Below, in pieces: positions 48,401-63,400 of a stretch of 64,000 nucleotides of DNA. The stretch's first letter is position 1. Every line of letters begins with the position of its first letter. The position numbers and the translations under genes are program-made. Under the pieces are notes generated by a model that was not told the DNA's origin, did no database searches, and worked only from the letters and a program-made list of their open reading frames with translations. The stretch is from Lycocorax pyrrhopterus obiensis (lineage: Eukaryota > Chordata > Aves > Passeriformes > Paradisaeidae): the NCBI GenBank assembly GCA_014706295.1, contig JACSVZ010000022.1, positions 8,140,830-8,204,829 on the forward strand, given 5' to 3'.

Positions 48401-51400
48401 GACCAGACCACTCTCACTGCTTCGTTGTCCTCTATGGCACAGAATTCCGGCTGAAGACCCTCAGCTTGCAAGGTAGAGTTCTCGTGGCCCTGGGGTTGTG
48501 CCAGGACAGGGCTGAGCCAGAACTTCATCCTCACAGGACCCAAACAGCCTCGTTGCTTGGGGACAAAGATAACTCCCAGCTCTCTGGAACTGAAGGAGGA
48601 GGGAGTGAGGCATGCAGGGGCAAGAGGTCCAGCCAGCCACATTCATCCCACAGGAGAGGAGCAGGAGCTTGCCAGGGAGAGGAGCCAGCCAGAGCAACTG
48701 CGTGGTGGGGAAATGTTACCAGAAAGGGGATGAAGCAAGGAATAGGGGATATAAGGTGCTGGGGATGGTCCCAAGAGGTTTGGGTTGGTGATCAGCCTCT
48801 GTGTCCCTTCTTCCCACTTCTCCTGTGCACTTCCCACAGCCACTTCTGAGGATGAGGTCAATATGTGGATCAAGGGGCTGAACTGGCTGGTGGCAGACAC
48901 TCTGAGGGCACCCACCCCCCTGCAGATTGAAAGGTGAGGAAAACTTGTCCTTTTCCTGTACTTGTTTTCTTTTTTCCCCTTTCTGTCTGTTTTGACAGAA
49001 AAAGGTGAGCACAGTGACATCTCATTCCCTCTCTGAGCTGCGCTGACCCGGCACTTCTGCCTCTACACTCCTGAGGCTTCATCCTGTTGACCCCAGAGTC
49101 TGATCTCATGCATCAGGGAGAACAAATTTTACCACGAAATTGATGTTTCCCTGTGTGCACAGCCTGTGTTGTGTAGCACTTCAGTGCAGAGGCATTTTTA
49201 AAGCAGAGTGTGTCACCTGTATGTAAACAGGGTAGGCTGCCTCTGGAAAGGGGGCAGAGCCAGGTTCTCTGGTGGGAAGGAGGGATGTGGGAGTGGATGG
49301 TGTGGCACTGAGCATCTTCCATAGAGAGGCTGGGACATGGGCTGGTTGTCGAGGAGCTGGGGCTGAGCGTGTGCCTGTTTGTGCCTTCCTGCCCAGGTGG
49401 CTCCGGAAGCAGTTCTACTCCCTGGATCGCAACCGGGAAGACAGGTAAGGAGGGAGGAACTCGCAGTCATGTTCAGGGAAGGGTTTGAGATGGAAGGGTT
49501 CACCTTTGACTTGAAGCCCCAGCCTTTGTTTGCATTTTTTGTTGGGTTCTTTAGGCTTTTAATGTTCATTTCCAAGGAACCTTAAATCCAAGTCCCAAAC
49601 TTCCCTGGCTGATTTTCACTGAATTAAAAAAAAGGCATAAAAAAGCTGTCTTGTTTCCCTGACCTATTTCTCAGCTGTTTAAACCCAGTAACACCTTGAG
49701 AGCCCACAGCTGTGAAACACCTTCCCCCCAGCTGGCACCACCCAAGGAAGCAGACATCAAAGAGCCAAGAGGCAGTTCAGGGCACCCCATCAGGGCTGAA
49801 CTGGGTTGTGCTTATTCCTCTCCACCCTGTTTGTTCTGTTCTCCTTTTCTGAGGCCCACGAGGCCATGGATCATCCCACTGCTTGGCTTGTGGGGCTCTT
49901 GGATGAGTGAATGCTTAGTGATGTCCTAGCAAGTAAAATGTCATGCTTGTACCTGTCATGAGGAGGTGAGGGAAGGGAATTGGGTCATGATTCACCATGA
50001 GATAAGGGAGGAGACATTTTCCTGCTGGGGAGGTGAGTTCCACCATGCTCTGCTCTCTGTCCCACTGCCATCACCAGCTTTACCATCCCCATGCTGGCTG
50101 CCAGCCTGCTCTTAGTGAGCTGCTGTTGTTTGCCTCCTTTCATCCCTGGGACAGCTTTTCCCCTGTGATGTTAACTGAGCCCATTAACCTTTTGGCATTG
50201 ATTTCCATGTTAATGTGCTCCCCTGGGGGTATCAGCCCTTGCCCCCCGGCTGCTGTGGAGCCCGTGGGCCCCACCTGCCCCCTTTCCATCCTCTGATATC
50301 TGGACAGGGCTCACTGCACAGCACTGGGGTCCAGAACATCCTCTGCTTTGTCCTTGCTGTGTCCCTCCCAGGACAGCCAGCCAGCGCTGACCAGCCTGCC
50401 AGGGGATAAATTCAACCTGTCCAGGAGCAGGGCAGGAGCGTGTTGCATGGGTAAAATCCTGCTGCACTGGACGTTTTTGCCTTTGCAGTGATTTATAGTG
50501 TGGCATGACGAGAGCACCGCTGGGTGCACGGGGATTTTGCGGAGGAGGGATAAATCCTCGCGGAGGCAGAAAGGGAAGGAGAGGAGCTTTAATCTGTTGC
50601 AGCTGCTCTGCATATGCTACACACCTTTCAGATCCAGGCTTGGGTTGTTCACACAGTGGTGGCTGGGCACAGTATTTCCTAATTCTGCAGTGGAGAGCAC
50701 TGAGGCAGGTGCAGGGGTAGCTATGTGGAGGTTTTGGAGGAGGAGTGCAGGAAAAGTGGGAATAGTTGGTCCTTTTTTCCCTCTGGTTATGCAGTAAAAC
50801 TGATGAAATGGCATCCCTACAGTACAAAAAGCGATTGCATGTACAGATCTGCCTGGCCAAGGCAGGTCAGCAGAGCTGACAGCCAGCCTGTTGCATCCCT
50901 GCTGTTTCCATTGATATCACCTTTCCATTAGCATTTAGAATTAAGGCAGCAAAATCAAATATATTCCTTCCCTGTCAACCACAGAGAGAAGTTTCAGTGC
51001 AAAACCCTTAATTAGGAGAGCTGCTGTTCCAGCTCAGACAGTGAGATGGGCAAAACAGCAACAGAGGAGGTGTGGAAAGATTTGGGGTCTTCCCGTTTTA
51101 CAAACATTTTACAAGCATCCATGTGTTTTCCACAAGGTAGAGGCTACAGTTATGGGACATACACATCTCCTGGATTAAATCGTGGCCCTTGTGAGGTGTT
51201 TCAGCATTAAATTTAAATGTCACTGAGCTCTTTGCTTTTGCTTCTCAGCCTGGAAGTGGGTTTTCAAAGGGAACAGTGAGTTGTGATTTTTTTAAAAAAA
51301 AAAAAAAAACCACTTGCACACCATCCTTGATCCTTTCCAGAACAGGCAGGGTTTTGGCAGCTGCAGAAATCATTCCCGACATTTGTGTACCCCATGCCTC

Positions 51401-54400
51401 AGCCTCTTGCGCCGGAGCCCTTTCCTCTCCTTTCCGCCTTCCCCGGCTGGGTGCCGGGATGTCCCTTCCAGCACACTACAGATGGTGGCTGTTTTCACTG
51501 GCTGCTGGGCCTTTGGGTATTTGTTTTTCCAAGGGAGATTAGGTGGAAAGAGGAGGATAACAGGATGCTGGGGTTTTTTTCCTGACTGCTGTGGAGGAGA
51601 CTGTTTCACCTCTGGCCAGGAGAGCTGCCCATGGCTGGGAGCAGCATTTACAGCACTGAGGGCTGGCAGGGGAATATTTCCATCCCCTGTGAGAGGGCTG
51701 GGCCTCTGGCCTGTTTGTCATGGAACCTTAAAAAAGTTCCATAGAGAAAATTAGTTTGTTTATTTTGTTTTTACTTTCTAGTCTGAAAATACTACCAAGC
51801 TGTTTATCCAAGGTCTCCAGCACTTTAACACGATGAGTAACACACAGCAAATAAAATCCTTCCGTACCCTGTCCTCCTCCTGAAGCTGAGAGGGAAATGC
51901 TGGTCACAGCTTTGACAGGGCTTGCTCTTGTCACATCAACGAGCAGTGCTGTGCTCCAGCACCTCCTGTGAAACAGCTCAGCATCACCAGAGCTGCGTGT
52001 CTGCTCCAGCGGGTCTCCAGGGGTGCCTGCTGCTGGTTCTGCTCTTCCAGCCCCTCCTGCTCTTTTTCCATGAGCTTTTTTGCAGTCTCATGCTCTCACC
52101 AAGGAGGGATTGCTGCAGAATGGCCCTGGGGAGTCTGGGTGTCCTTTTGGGGATCCCATGACAACTGTTACATGCTGTGGTTCCTGACACGTGAGGGCAT
52201 CTCTCGTACTCCTGGCTTGCTCCACACATTTCCCTGTCACCCAGGACCCCATAGCTGGGACCCCCTGCCTGGGGGGGGTCACACAGCACCCTGCACATGA
52301 CCATGGCTGCTGGGTGTGTTGGAGAAGGGAAAGAGCAGGATCTCCTCCCCAGAACGCTCACTCTGAGCCCCCAGGGTAACTTCACCTGCCCAGGGAGGTG
52401 GAGGTGCAGGGGGAGATACCGGTGCTGTTGCTGACTGTACAGCTGTGAGGGAAGGGGAGGCTGGGGCCATTTCCCAGCTTTTTTTTCCTTCTTTTTCTTT
52501 TCCTATTCTGCCAGTGAGTGGCAGGACTCTGCAAGGTCCTGGGATGGCCGGGTGCTGGCCTTGGGCACAGCACAGGAGCTGGGCCAGGTCCTGCTCTGGC
52601 CATGTGTGTCCGGGTCCCCAGGACTCTGAGCCCAGGAACAACGGCTCTCTGTGTCCCGCCGGCTGCCGAGCCCTTGTCTCTGCAGCGCCTGACACCAGCC
52701 GGTTTCTCCCTCTCCATGGAGCTCCCTCCATCCCTCCTCCTTCCTGTGCTGTTTGAGATCACCCTGCTTTCAGGGGAGAGTGTAAAAGAGATGTGGCTCA
52801 CATGTGAATGCCAGCGTGCACCACCTGGGTTAAATTCCCTGTGCAGGGCATCTTCCCTGGTATTTGTATATTTGCACCCCAAAGCCATAAGGATTTCCAG
52901 GGTCAGACTTGCCCTGTGCTTTGTGGGATGGGGAGCATCCTGTGTTCCCACGTGCTCAGTGGGGGACAAAAGCGCCATCTGTGATTGCAGGGGTGGATTC
53001 CCAGGACTTGCTTTTAAGGCAGGAGCTGCCAGAAAATGATTGGACACAGACCCCTCAGCTACTAAATCCTGCAGATGAGAGGCATCCTCGTTTTTCCTTG
53101 CTGCAGGGCTGTTGCGCCATGTGGGGACAGCTCCGGAACAGGCAAGGGCAGCCCAGAGCTCCTTCCTGCCTGTCTCTGCCTGCTGGGATGTGGGATCCTG
53201 CTCAGGGTTGACACGGGAGCTTTCCCTGGTCCAGGAACCAGCACATTTGGTGTGAGGGGCCTTGGGAAGCACAGTCACACTGGCTGCTCCGTGCCTGCAG
53301 CGTGTGTGGCTGGGAGAGCCCAGCTGGGCACGACGTGGCAGTGCTGTGCCTGTGGCTGGGGACTGAAAATGGCTTTTTTCCTCAAGATAAAATTAGCCGA
53401 GTCCTAACCACTTAGAGAGCCTGTCCTCCTCCAGCAGGCCAGGGAGTGGGTTTTGGAAGGGGGCTGGTCAGCCAGCATCCGTGTTGGGGCACAGATACTT
53501 GAAAAATGTTGCTTTCTTGTCATTCCTTTAAAGCAGTGGGTGCTGCCTATCAGCTGTGGCATCAGCTTGAGTGGGCTGAGGGTGCTGGGCTCGCCCTGCT
53601 CTGTCAGGAGCTTGTAGGAGCAGTGTTTGCAGTCCCCACTGACATGCAGACATGTCTCTCTGCTCCCCACATCCTCCCCACTGTTCTGCCTTTGGTCTCA
53701 GCCTCAGCATCGTTCTGGGGTCCCGCATCCGTCCTTGTGTCACAGCTGATGTCCCTTTGGGCACAGCCTCTCCATGCACGTGGTGTTCCAGCCCCAGGGT
53801 GAGACCCCTCCACCCCAGACCTCCTGAACACGTCTCCCCTCTTTCCCCTGCCGAGCCAGGATCTCTGCCAAGGATCTGAAGAACATGCTGTCTCAGGTCA
53901 ACTACCGCGTCCCCAACATGAGGTTCCTGCGGGAGAGACTCACGGTGAGTGTGTGACCCCTCCGCTCTCCCCCTCAGCTCTGGGGACCCTCGGCAGTCCA
54001 TTGCCTGCCTTTGAGCAAAACCTGCTGGTGGTTAAACTCCCAGGGAGTGTTTGCATATTGCAGAGCCTCCCAGCCTTTCCTGGGAGGGCCCCCACCCACG
54101 GTGGTGACTGAAGAGGCGCCAGCTCCCACTGGGTGCCACACCCTGGCCCATTTGTGGCCAGCACCCTCTCCTTACCCCACCCTGCCTCCCACACTCCCCT
54201 CATTGCTCCTGGCTCCAGTCACGGGCTTGGTGCTGGTGGGGTAGAGTGCAGACCAGCTACCAGGTCCTGCGTCCTGGCTCTTGCAACCCACTGCCACCGA
54301 GTGATGCTCTGCCAGCATCACCACTGACCCAGGGACAAAGGGTCATCTCGTGATGACCAGATGACCAGCTGTTCCCACCAGCACGGAACTCCGAGGCCAA

Positions 54401-57400
54401 AGAGTGGTGTATGCAAAGGAGAGCACACACTTTGGGTCTTGCAGTTTCCAGACACTTCAGATACTCTGGGCAAACAAAAAATCAAATTATCCTTTTGTGA
54501 CTATTCAGGTAAGTGGTGACACTTTATCAGTGTGGTGATGCCTTCGTGTGGGTGAGCCTAGGGAATCGTGGAACTCAATTTTGGATGTGCCTGTGTCCTG
54601 GGCACTGCAGGGTCCTGCTGGCCCCAGCAGGGACTGTGGCAGATTTGTCAAGGTTGGAAAAGCTCTCTAAAATCATTGAGTCCAACCATTACCCAGCACT
54701 GTCATGTCCACCACTAAACCATGTCCCCAAGTGCCACAGCTACATGTTTTTTGAACACGTGCAGGGATAGTGGCTCCACCACTGCCTGGGCAGCCTATTC
54801 CAATGCCTGACCACTGTTTTCATAAATTTTTCATAATATCCATTCTAAACCTCCCCTGGCACAGCTTGAGGCCATTGTGCAGGAGGCAAAGTCTGGACAG
54901 GTTTTGGCCTTTTCCTCTATTTTTTTCCCCGGGGATACTGGTGGGAGGAGACACTCCTTCAGCCATGCAGAGTTACCTGTGGCCCCTGTAAAACCTCTGG
55001 GTTTGATTTCTTTTTCAGGATGTGGAGCAGAGGAACGGGGATATCACGTACGGGCAGTTTGCACAGCTCTACCGCAGCCTGATGTTCAGTGCCCAGAAAA
55101 CAGTAAGAGCTGAATTCTCCAGGGGAGGAGAGGGAAGGGAGAAACTGTATTTCTAACTGGGCATTCCCTGTTAATTGACTTTTTAACCCTTGGGGTGAGC
55201 TCTTTTCTCCTGGGAGTAAAGGAGTTACCAAGTGCAAACCTAATCCTTGTGCTTCTTCTTTTGCAGATGGATGTCCCATTTTTGGAAAGGTGGATAATTC
55301 TCTGTATTTGCTGGGGAAGGGGCTGTTTCCTTTTGCTCCATAACACGCTTTGGGGCCTGCAGCAGCGTGTTGGGATGAGGCATTATGCACTCCTCCTGCT
55401 CCTGTGCTGCCTGTGGTTCTGTGCTGTGAACAAGCATCTTTGCTGTAGACGTTTCAGCTCAGGGCAGGGAGGGCTCTCTCCCTCCCAGACATCCCAGTGA
55501 GATCCAGCTCAGGTCAGCTGGTTGATGTGAAGTGATCAGACCTTGGGCCATCTCCCAGGGATGGTGGCTGGAGAGCCCTCCCCACCCAGGCAAGTGCCTC
55601 TGGTGCTATTGCCAGCTGTGCCCTTCCCTGCCCTCTGCACACCTTGGCTGTGATAGGAAGAGCTTGAATTTAGACACAGGAGCTAAGGAGTGGAAGACTT
55701 ACTGACTTGTCCAGGTCATTCCCAATGGTTTCCTTCCTTTTTTTCCTCTAACCATAGAAAAGAGTTGTCAGGACCCTCTGCAGACCATCTGGCTCATCCC
55801 TCTGCCTGGGGCAGCCAGCACTGCCCAGTCCACTTTGGGTTTTGTGGTGTTAGTGCCCAGCATGGCCCTTGGCTGTCCACTGTGGTTCACAGCAGTCATG
55901 GACCAGTCTTTAGAGATTGTCAGCTACAAGCAGTTCCCTTCCTCATTCCCTGTGCCTTGCCTTCCTGAGTCCATGTTCTCTGCATACCTGTAGGTCTGTC
56001 CTGTGCAGTCACCCCTTAACTGCCCTGCCCCTATGTAGTTCTTTACGCTCAGGTACAAGCCAGACCCTCTATTTTTTTACAAATCAGTCCCTCTAATGGT
56101 TTTTGCTGAACTTCACCAGAGTTTCATGTTGTCATGCCCTCGTCAGTGTGAATCCTGTACTGCTCCTGGAGCAGTCCCTGGTTCTGAGAGGCGGACATGT
56201 GTTTGCTCTCCTCAGCTCTCTGCTCATCCCACTCCACTCCTTCAGTGCTGCATGCTCGGGGCACATCTGGCTGCACGTGCCAGGGAGGTGGCGGGTGGCA
56301 TCTCACATGATGTGCTGCACGAGTGACTGAAGCTTCTCTCTCTCTGCTTGTCAGGGGTGGAGAAAGGTCTGAGCACTTCAGGGTGTCGCTGCTGGAGCTG
56401 CAGAAGTTTTTGCTGGAGTACCAGAGGGTGAGCTCAACACAAGCACTGGGGAGGGACAACAGGGCAGGCACTGGTGACATTAGTGATCCAGTGCTCCAAG
56501 GGCAGCCTTGCTGTGGAGCTGGGATGTTTTGGCTGTGGGCTGCTCTGCCTGGCACAGCACATCCATCTGGAGTGGGAGGTGTTGTAGGGGAAGTGCTGGG
56601 GAGGGCAAACCTGAACTCAGCTGGGTACCCTGGCCTGAAAGGAACCAGGAGATCTGGGAGGAGTGGGGGTCCCAGGAGGCAGGAACTGATCAGTGGAGGT
56701 TGACCCAGTGCCCGTGACCTCGGCTGGTTACCGAAGGTTTGCTGCAGCCAAGAAGTCCTGTCCATCCTGTTGCTCAGGAGGTGTCAGCAGTTCCTGAGGA
56801 GTAGCTGATGGATTCAGCTGCTGATCTTTCAATTTAAAAGCAATCTCGGGTCATTCAGCAAGCACAACATGCAGGTGCAGACACACACACAGGCACCAGC
56901 AGTGCAGTTGTGGGCAGCACAGACCCCTTGGCTCTTGCCAGGCTCCTGTCTCATTGCTGCTCTCCTCCAGGAGGGCAGGGCTGGCTGGCAAAAGCACTGC
57001 CGTGGCTCGTGGCTCCTGCTCTGCCCTGTCCCCCACTGCCACCTCCTTGCCTGTGGTCTGCAGCCAGCAGGGAGTTAACCAGTGGGGAGATGCAGTGTTT
57101 TGGTGGCTAATAAAACAAACCCAGGGAGAGAGAGCCAAAGGAAACTGGGCTGGCTTCTGCTGCCGAGGGAGGAGGGATGGCAGATGTGTTCAGAGGAGCT
57201 ATCGGAGAGAAAAATGCATGGCATTGAGAAAATGAAGCCCACTCAGAAGCAGGGCAGATTTTCTCCTTGTGTGCTATCCAGCATTTGTGCTGACAGTCGA
57301 GTTCCTGGCAGAGATGGTCTTGCATCAAAAACCACCTCCTTAATGGTTAAAGCTTCTAACTGGATCAGTTGCATGTGGTTTGCAGTAATACATTCTGAAA

Positions 57401-60400
57401 TGGCTTCTTTTATGTCTCCTCTGGGCTTTGCAGGAGCTCTGGGCTGCAGATACCCTTCAGGTACAGGAATTCATGTTCAACTTCCTGAGAGACCCTTTGA
57501 GGGAGATCGACGAGCCTTATTTCTCCCTGGACGAAGTAAGACACCTTGAAGGTGGCGTGTGTGGAGTGGGGTGACAGGGGGTGACGTCCCTGGTGCGCTG
57601 TGTGCTGTGCTGTGACAGCTCTGCTGTCTGTGCCTTTGCTGCAGGGTGGGGGTGCTGGAAGGGTCACAGCTCCTGTGAGCTGCGTGGCCCTGGGAGATGG
57701 ACGTGGTTGGCAAAGGGAATGGCTTCTGGGCTGTCCTTTTGTGCTGAGTGTGTGCAGCTGGGAGTGCTCACCAGGCAGTTCATCTGGAGGAGGAGAGGGG
57801 CTGCCGTGGGGTGTGTAAGGATCTCTTCACAGCAAGAAGAGCTGAAAAAAGAATAAAAACAACTAGAGATGACCATGTCACTGGCACTCTGGACTAAGCC
57901 AAGGTCCCTTGACCCAGGTGGCCTTAGTAAGCTATTGCTTGCCATGTGAGCTGCAAAATGAAATGCAGAGCCATTAGTCTCCAGCTGGGTCAAAGGATCT
58001 GGCACACAGATATCTGGCACAGCTTAGTGGGTAGGTGGCAGTGCCCAAGCTGTGGTCACTGGAGCACCCTGGCTCAGGTAGCTGGTGTGCTGTAGGGCAG
58101 CCCTGGTCAGTCTGTGCTGGATGTCTGCTGGCACAGAACGGGAGATGCGTGTGAAGCTCGACCGCAGCACCCGGCTCCTCTGCATCATTAACACATTTCT
58201 GTTTCTTCCTGAGCAGTTTCTCACCTTCCTGTTTTCCAAAGAGAACAGCATCTGGAACTCACAGCTGGACATGGTGTGTCTGGAGAACATGAACAACCCT
58301 CTCTCCCATTACTGGATCTCCTCCTCACACAACACGTAAGGAGTAGGGCAGGGCTCTCTCCACCCAGCTGCTCTCAGCATCCTTTTCTCATGCCAGTGTG
58401 GGAGTCTTCTGATTTTGCCTGATTCCAGTGATGGGTCAAGTAGGCTTTTCCAAACCAAGGCCAGTACATCAGAGACCTTCCTCTTGGTGCCCCACTCCTC
58501 CCTTCTGTCATTTAGCCGTAAGTGTTTTGCTCAGACATTGTCAGCAGCACACATCTGCACAGACCTTCAGGTGCCTTCACGTCCTGAGTTGTCACTCTGG
58601 TAATTTCTCACCATCAGCAATGTCATTCTTCAGAGCCCCTCAGGACAGATGTGATAAACCCCGTCAGGCTGAAATTGGCCATTTTCTGCTCTCTGCTGCT
58701 AGAATAATTTTGCAGGAACTGCTTTCTGTGCAGACAGGCTGGCTGTGCTCTGTGTTCATGCTAACCCAAATTTAAAGGACTGAGAGCCTAAGCCAGCTGA
58801 GCAGCCGAGGGCAGGCAGTGATATCCTGTCTGCCTGTGAGAGCTGGTCTAACCCTGCTCTCAGGCTACTGGGGGCTCTTTGTGGCACCAATGCTGATATT
58901 GCTGCCTGAGGTTTATCTCAGGAGCCCGGGCTGGGCCTCAGGTGCAGCAGGGGCAGAGCTGAACCCCTCGCCCGGGGAAGGTGGCGGCTGTGGAGAAACG
59001 CCGCTCCCGCCATTCCCACGTGGCAGAGGCAGGTCCACAGTGTCCCAGCAGACACCTGTGCCCACAGTGGGCTTGTCACTGTGCTGATGTGTTGTCTCAC
59101 CTGGAAGGTACCTGACGGGAGATCAGTTCTCGAGCGAGTCCTCGCTGGAGGCCTACGCCCGCTGCCTGCGCATGGGCTGCCGCTGCATTGAACGTGAGTA
59201 CCCCGCGCTGGCCCTTCTGTCTCTGTCATCACGGTAGCTTGTGGTGCTCAGGGGAGGCTTTGCAAGGCAGGCAGAGCCGAAGGTTGGCATGGCTGGTGGA
59301 AACATTAACACCATAATGTGCAGAAAGAGCTGAGGTTGTTTGCTTTGTGCAACTGGGTGATCTGTGCCCAAGGTTTTGGTCCCACAGAAAGATCGCAGCT
59401 TTCACTGATCACCTCACTCCTTTATTGCCTTCCAGTACATTTCCCAGCAGCACTTGGCTCAGTCCATCTCGTGTCCATGTCTTGCCTGTATTCCAGCCTT
59501 TGGGCTAAGTCTCCCCTGTGGGTCTCTTTCAGTGGATTGCTGGGATGGTCCCGATGGCATGCCAGTCATCTACCACGGACACACCTTAACCACCAAGATC
59601 AAGTTCTCTGATGTCTTGGTCACTATCAAGGAGCATGCCTTTGTCACCTCTGAGTGAGTACAGCAGAACTCCAGCTGGCAGAGCAGAGAGAGGGTCGAGC
59701 CAAGGCTGTAGCAAAGTGAAGCTCACCTTTATCCAGAGCTGCAGCACAAGGCCTGGGATGCGGTGGGAAGAAAGCATGTCATGTCTCCCAGCCAAAGGGA
59801 GGTTTTCCCCAGAAAAATGTTGTGGGAGGGAGGGCGGGCTTTGGGTAAACCCCAGTAGTTTGCCAGTCCTTTTCCACCCTGTACACTCCTGAAGGGTGGC
59901 TACGCTGGGTGCTCAAGGCAGCACAGATCACTGTTGATGCGAGCTGCTCCTGGAGGGCACAGAGGCCAGGCTGTGAGACAGAGCTCAGAAGTCCTTGGTT
60001 CCATCCAGATCCCATTCTGGCTTTGATGGCTCTTCTCCTTCTCCCAGTTTCCCCGTCATTCTGTCCATTGAGGACCACTGCAGCATTGCTCAGCAGAGGA
60101 ACATGGCTCAGAATTTCAAGAAGGTCTTTGGGGACATGCTCCTGACCAAACCAGTCGATATTTCTGCTGATGGCCTTCCCTCTCCAAACCAGCTCAAGAG
60201 GAAGATTCTCATCAAGGTGAACTCCCTTGCCCAGCACGGCTCCTAAGTGAGGGAACGAGGGCAGAATGGGGTGAGGGTGTGGGACTGAGGGCAGCTGCCT
60301 TTGGAAGGGGGTGGTTGGCAGTGTAGGGGTGGAAGTGGAGACCTGATGCTAAGAACAACTGGAGACAAAAAGCTCTCTTGTTTCATAGAATCTGCTGGAA

Positions 60401-63400
60401 AATGAGCTCAGCAGTTGGGTGCTGCCTTTCTTTGAGGGCATGGGGGGTGTTGGTACTTCTGCTTCAGGAATCACCTTTGGGAAGAAAGGAACTTTAGTGC
60501 TATTGATGATCCCTGTGGCGTGGGTCTTGGTTCTTTTAATCTGGAGGACCCCACTGCAGCAGACCTGGGGTTTTAGGGCTGTTCACCAGTAAATCCATGC
60601 TGCTTTTTGGGTGCCTGCTCCCCTCAAGGTGCCTGACCCCCCACCTCTCGTCCCACAGCACAAGAAGCTGGCGGAGGGCAGCGCTTACGAGGAGCTGCCC
60701 ACATCCGTGATGTACTCAGAGAATGACATCAGCAACTCCATCAAGAATGGAATCCTCTACCTGGAAGACCCCATCAATCACGTATGTCTGTGCCATGATC
60801 GCCCTGTCCCTGCTCTGAGGGCTCCATCAATGACATGGTGGCTCTGTCAGGCGTTGTGTGTGCTGGAAGGAAGGGCTGTGGTGCAAATGATTGAAGAGGC
60901 TCTTGGTCTGATTGGTTTCTCAGGCATCCCTGAAGGCTGGGGGCGTTTTATGCTGGCTCTCTCTGTGCTCTTCCCTAGGAATCTCCTGTGGGCCTTTGCT
61001 AGAGGCAGAAGGCTGAGCTAGAGGGAGCTCTGGGCCAAGGCCCTGCAGCCTGTGATTTGTGCTGCAGGAATTTCTGGAGATGGCTGCGCTTCCAGCCCTG
61101 CCTCCTGCCAAGTGCCTGCACACCTGACACACCTAAGCACGAGTTTAGCTTTGTAAAGCACTGAGTGTTCATTACTGTGTGCATTTACTCACACACAGCC
61201 CACCTTCAGCAGCTTTACTCTGCTGAGGGTCTGTCTGGCAAAGCCACATGCAAATGAAATATTTTTTTTAAAAACATGCAGTGGTAAATCCACATTACTG
61301 TCTCTGATATCTTCACCTCAGATTGCCCCCATGCTGAGTCCCTGCAGACTGTTTTCTTTTTGCATTGATTTGCTCTTCATTTGGTCATCTCCTTTTAATA
61401 TGTGTTGGGGTGTTTGCAGTGTGATCTGTCACATGCTGGGTTTTTTGCTACTGATAAATGCATGTTTCAGATCTGGGGGATGTCTTGGAAGCTCCTGTGA
61501 CTCACTGGAATCAGTGTTGATGACTGTCCTTCACTAACCCTGCTTGTGCTGGTCAGGAAGAGATGATCCCATGGATGGGTGGTGGGCAGTTTGGTGCTTC
61601 CCCAAGGGTCTCTTTGCTAGAGTTTGTTTCCTTGCAGGAGTGGAACCCACATTACTTTGTGCTGACCAGCAGCAAGATCTATTACTCTGGGGAGACAACC
61701 AATGACCAAGGAAACGAGGATGAGGAAGAGCAAAAGGAGGTGAGGGCTCCCCTGTGTGACTGTGAGTTGTTCCCTAAGGAAAAGACTTGACTGCCCAAGG
61801 GGCTGAGCACTGCCATTGCCAGCTGACTTCAGGGGGAGATCCTGTCGTGGGAAGGATGGGAGCTGCTTCAGGAGCTCCCTGGTCCTGGCTGGGAAGACCC
61901 CTGAGCAAAGCAGAGTCCAGCAGCACAAGCCTGCCCTCAGTAACCCACAACGATGGCTTTTCCCCCTACCAGGTGAGCAACAGCACTGAGCTGCACTCCA
62001 CAGAGAAGTGGTTCCACGGGAAGCTGGGAGCGGGACGTGACGGGCGGCACATCGCGGAGCGGCTGCTGACGGAATATTGCATCGAGACGGGGGCCCCCGA
62101 CGGCTCCTTCCTCGTCAGAGAGAGCGAGACCTTTGTAGGAGACTACACCCTCTCCTTCTGGTGAGGGCCCTGGCCCCAGCCCGCTGCTCTGTGTCACTCC
62201 AGGGGTTTCCTCTTGACATTTCCTTCACTGGTGGGGTCCCGTTCCCCAGTGGCCTGTGAGCAGTTTCTCCCCTGTTTCTGTGCCCCAGCATCGTGTCGGC
62301 TCTCTGTCCCAGTGCAGAAGGGTCAAGTCCCTTGGGATCCTTATGCAGCCACTCTCCTGTGGGGCAGGAATGCCATGTCAGGCTGGAGCTGTGCCTGAGG
62401 CAGGTGCAAAATCTCCATGGACAACCCTGGCTTACCCCCTTCCCTCTGTCCCTGTTCCACAGGCGCAACGGGAAGGTGCAGCACTGCCGGATCCACTCGC
62501 GGCAGGACGCCGGCAGCCCCAAGTTCTTCCTGACGGACAACCTGGTGTTCGACAGCCTCTACGACCTCATCACCCACTACCAGGAGGTGCCACTGAGGTG
62601 CAACGAGTTCGAGATGAGGCTCACGGAGCCAGTGCCACAGACCAATGCCCACGAGAGCAAAGAGTGAGTGCGTGTTTGTGTCCATTGGGCAGCTGGGACA
62701 CTGTAGGAAGCTCTCCCAGATCTCTCCTTGCCATTCCTCCCTTGCTGGGGCTTTCTCGTCCCCACTTTTTCAATGTGGAGCTCTGTCACAGCTGCCATGC
62801 TGGCCAGCTTCATTGTTCATGGAGCTGAACGTCATGGAGGCTCAGTGCAGAGCACAGAGCTGCCAGGTTTGGTTGGGATGCCCTCGCCCGTGCCATGCCT
62901 CACCAAAGGGCTCTGATCCTTCCTGCCCCGTTGCAGTCCCTGTCTTCCTCTGGAGGATTCCAGGAGCCTTTTAGGGGCTGGAGGGGAAGCCCTGTGCTGT
63001 GGCAGAGGTGTGGGACCGGCTGGGTGTGTGTGACCTGTGTCTCCCCTGACAGGTGGTACCACGCCAACCTCACGCGGGCCCAAGCCGAGCACATGCTGAT
63101 GCGGGTGCCCCGCGACGGAGCCTTCCTGGTGCGCAAGAGGAGCGAGCCCAGCTCCTATGCCATCTCCTTCAGGTGTGTCCCTGGGAGGAGGGAGGTGGGT
63201 GCTGGCGGTGGAGCTGGGATGCTGCGGTGTGTGAGAGAGCAGGAGAGGTGCCATCAGCCCGACATGAGCCCTCCCAGAGCTCCTCTTGCTCTGGGATGGC
63301 CCTGAATAAGTGCTTGAGATCCTGCTCTCCCTCCCATCTTCCAGTGGGAGATGGCTGTGCTCAGCCACCAGACCAGGGGCACCTTTTCCTTGGGTGTCTT

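Noticed and set aside
52382..53278. 298-codon minus-strand open frame in PLCG1 intron 4
   Set aside because: No domain, overlaps plus-strand frames of similar size, and lies in GC-rich intron sequence.
55700..56200. T/C-rich low-complexity stretch in PLCG1 intron 7 that might be an old transposon
   Set aside because: No terminal repeats, target duplication or coding remnant recognised. A repeat-library search would be needed.
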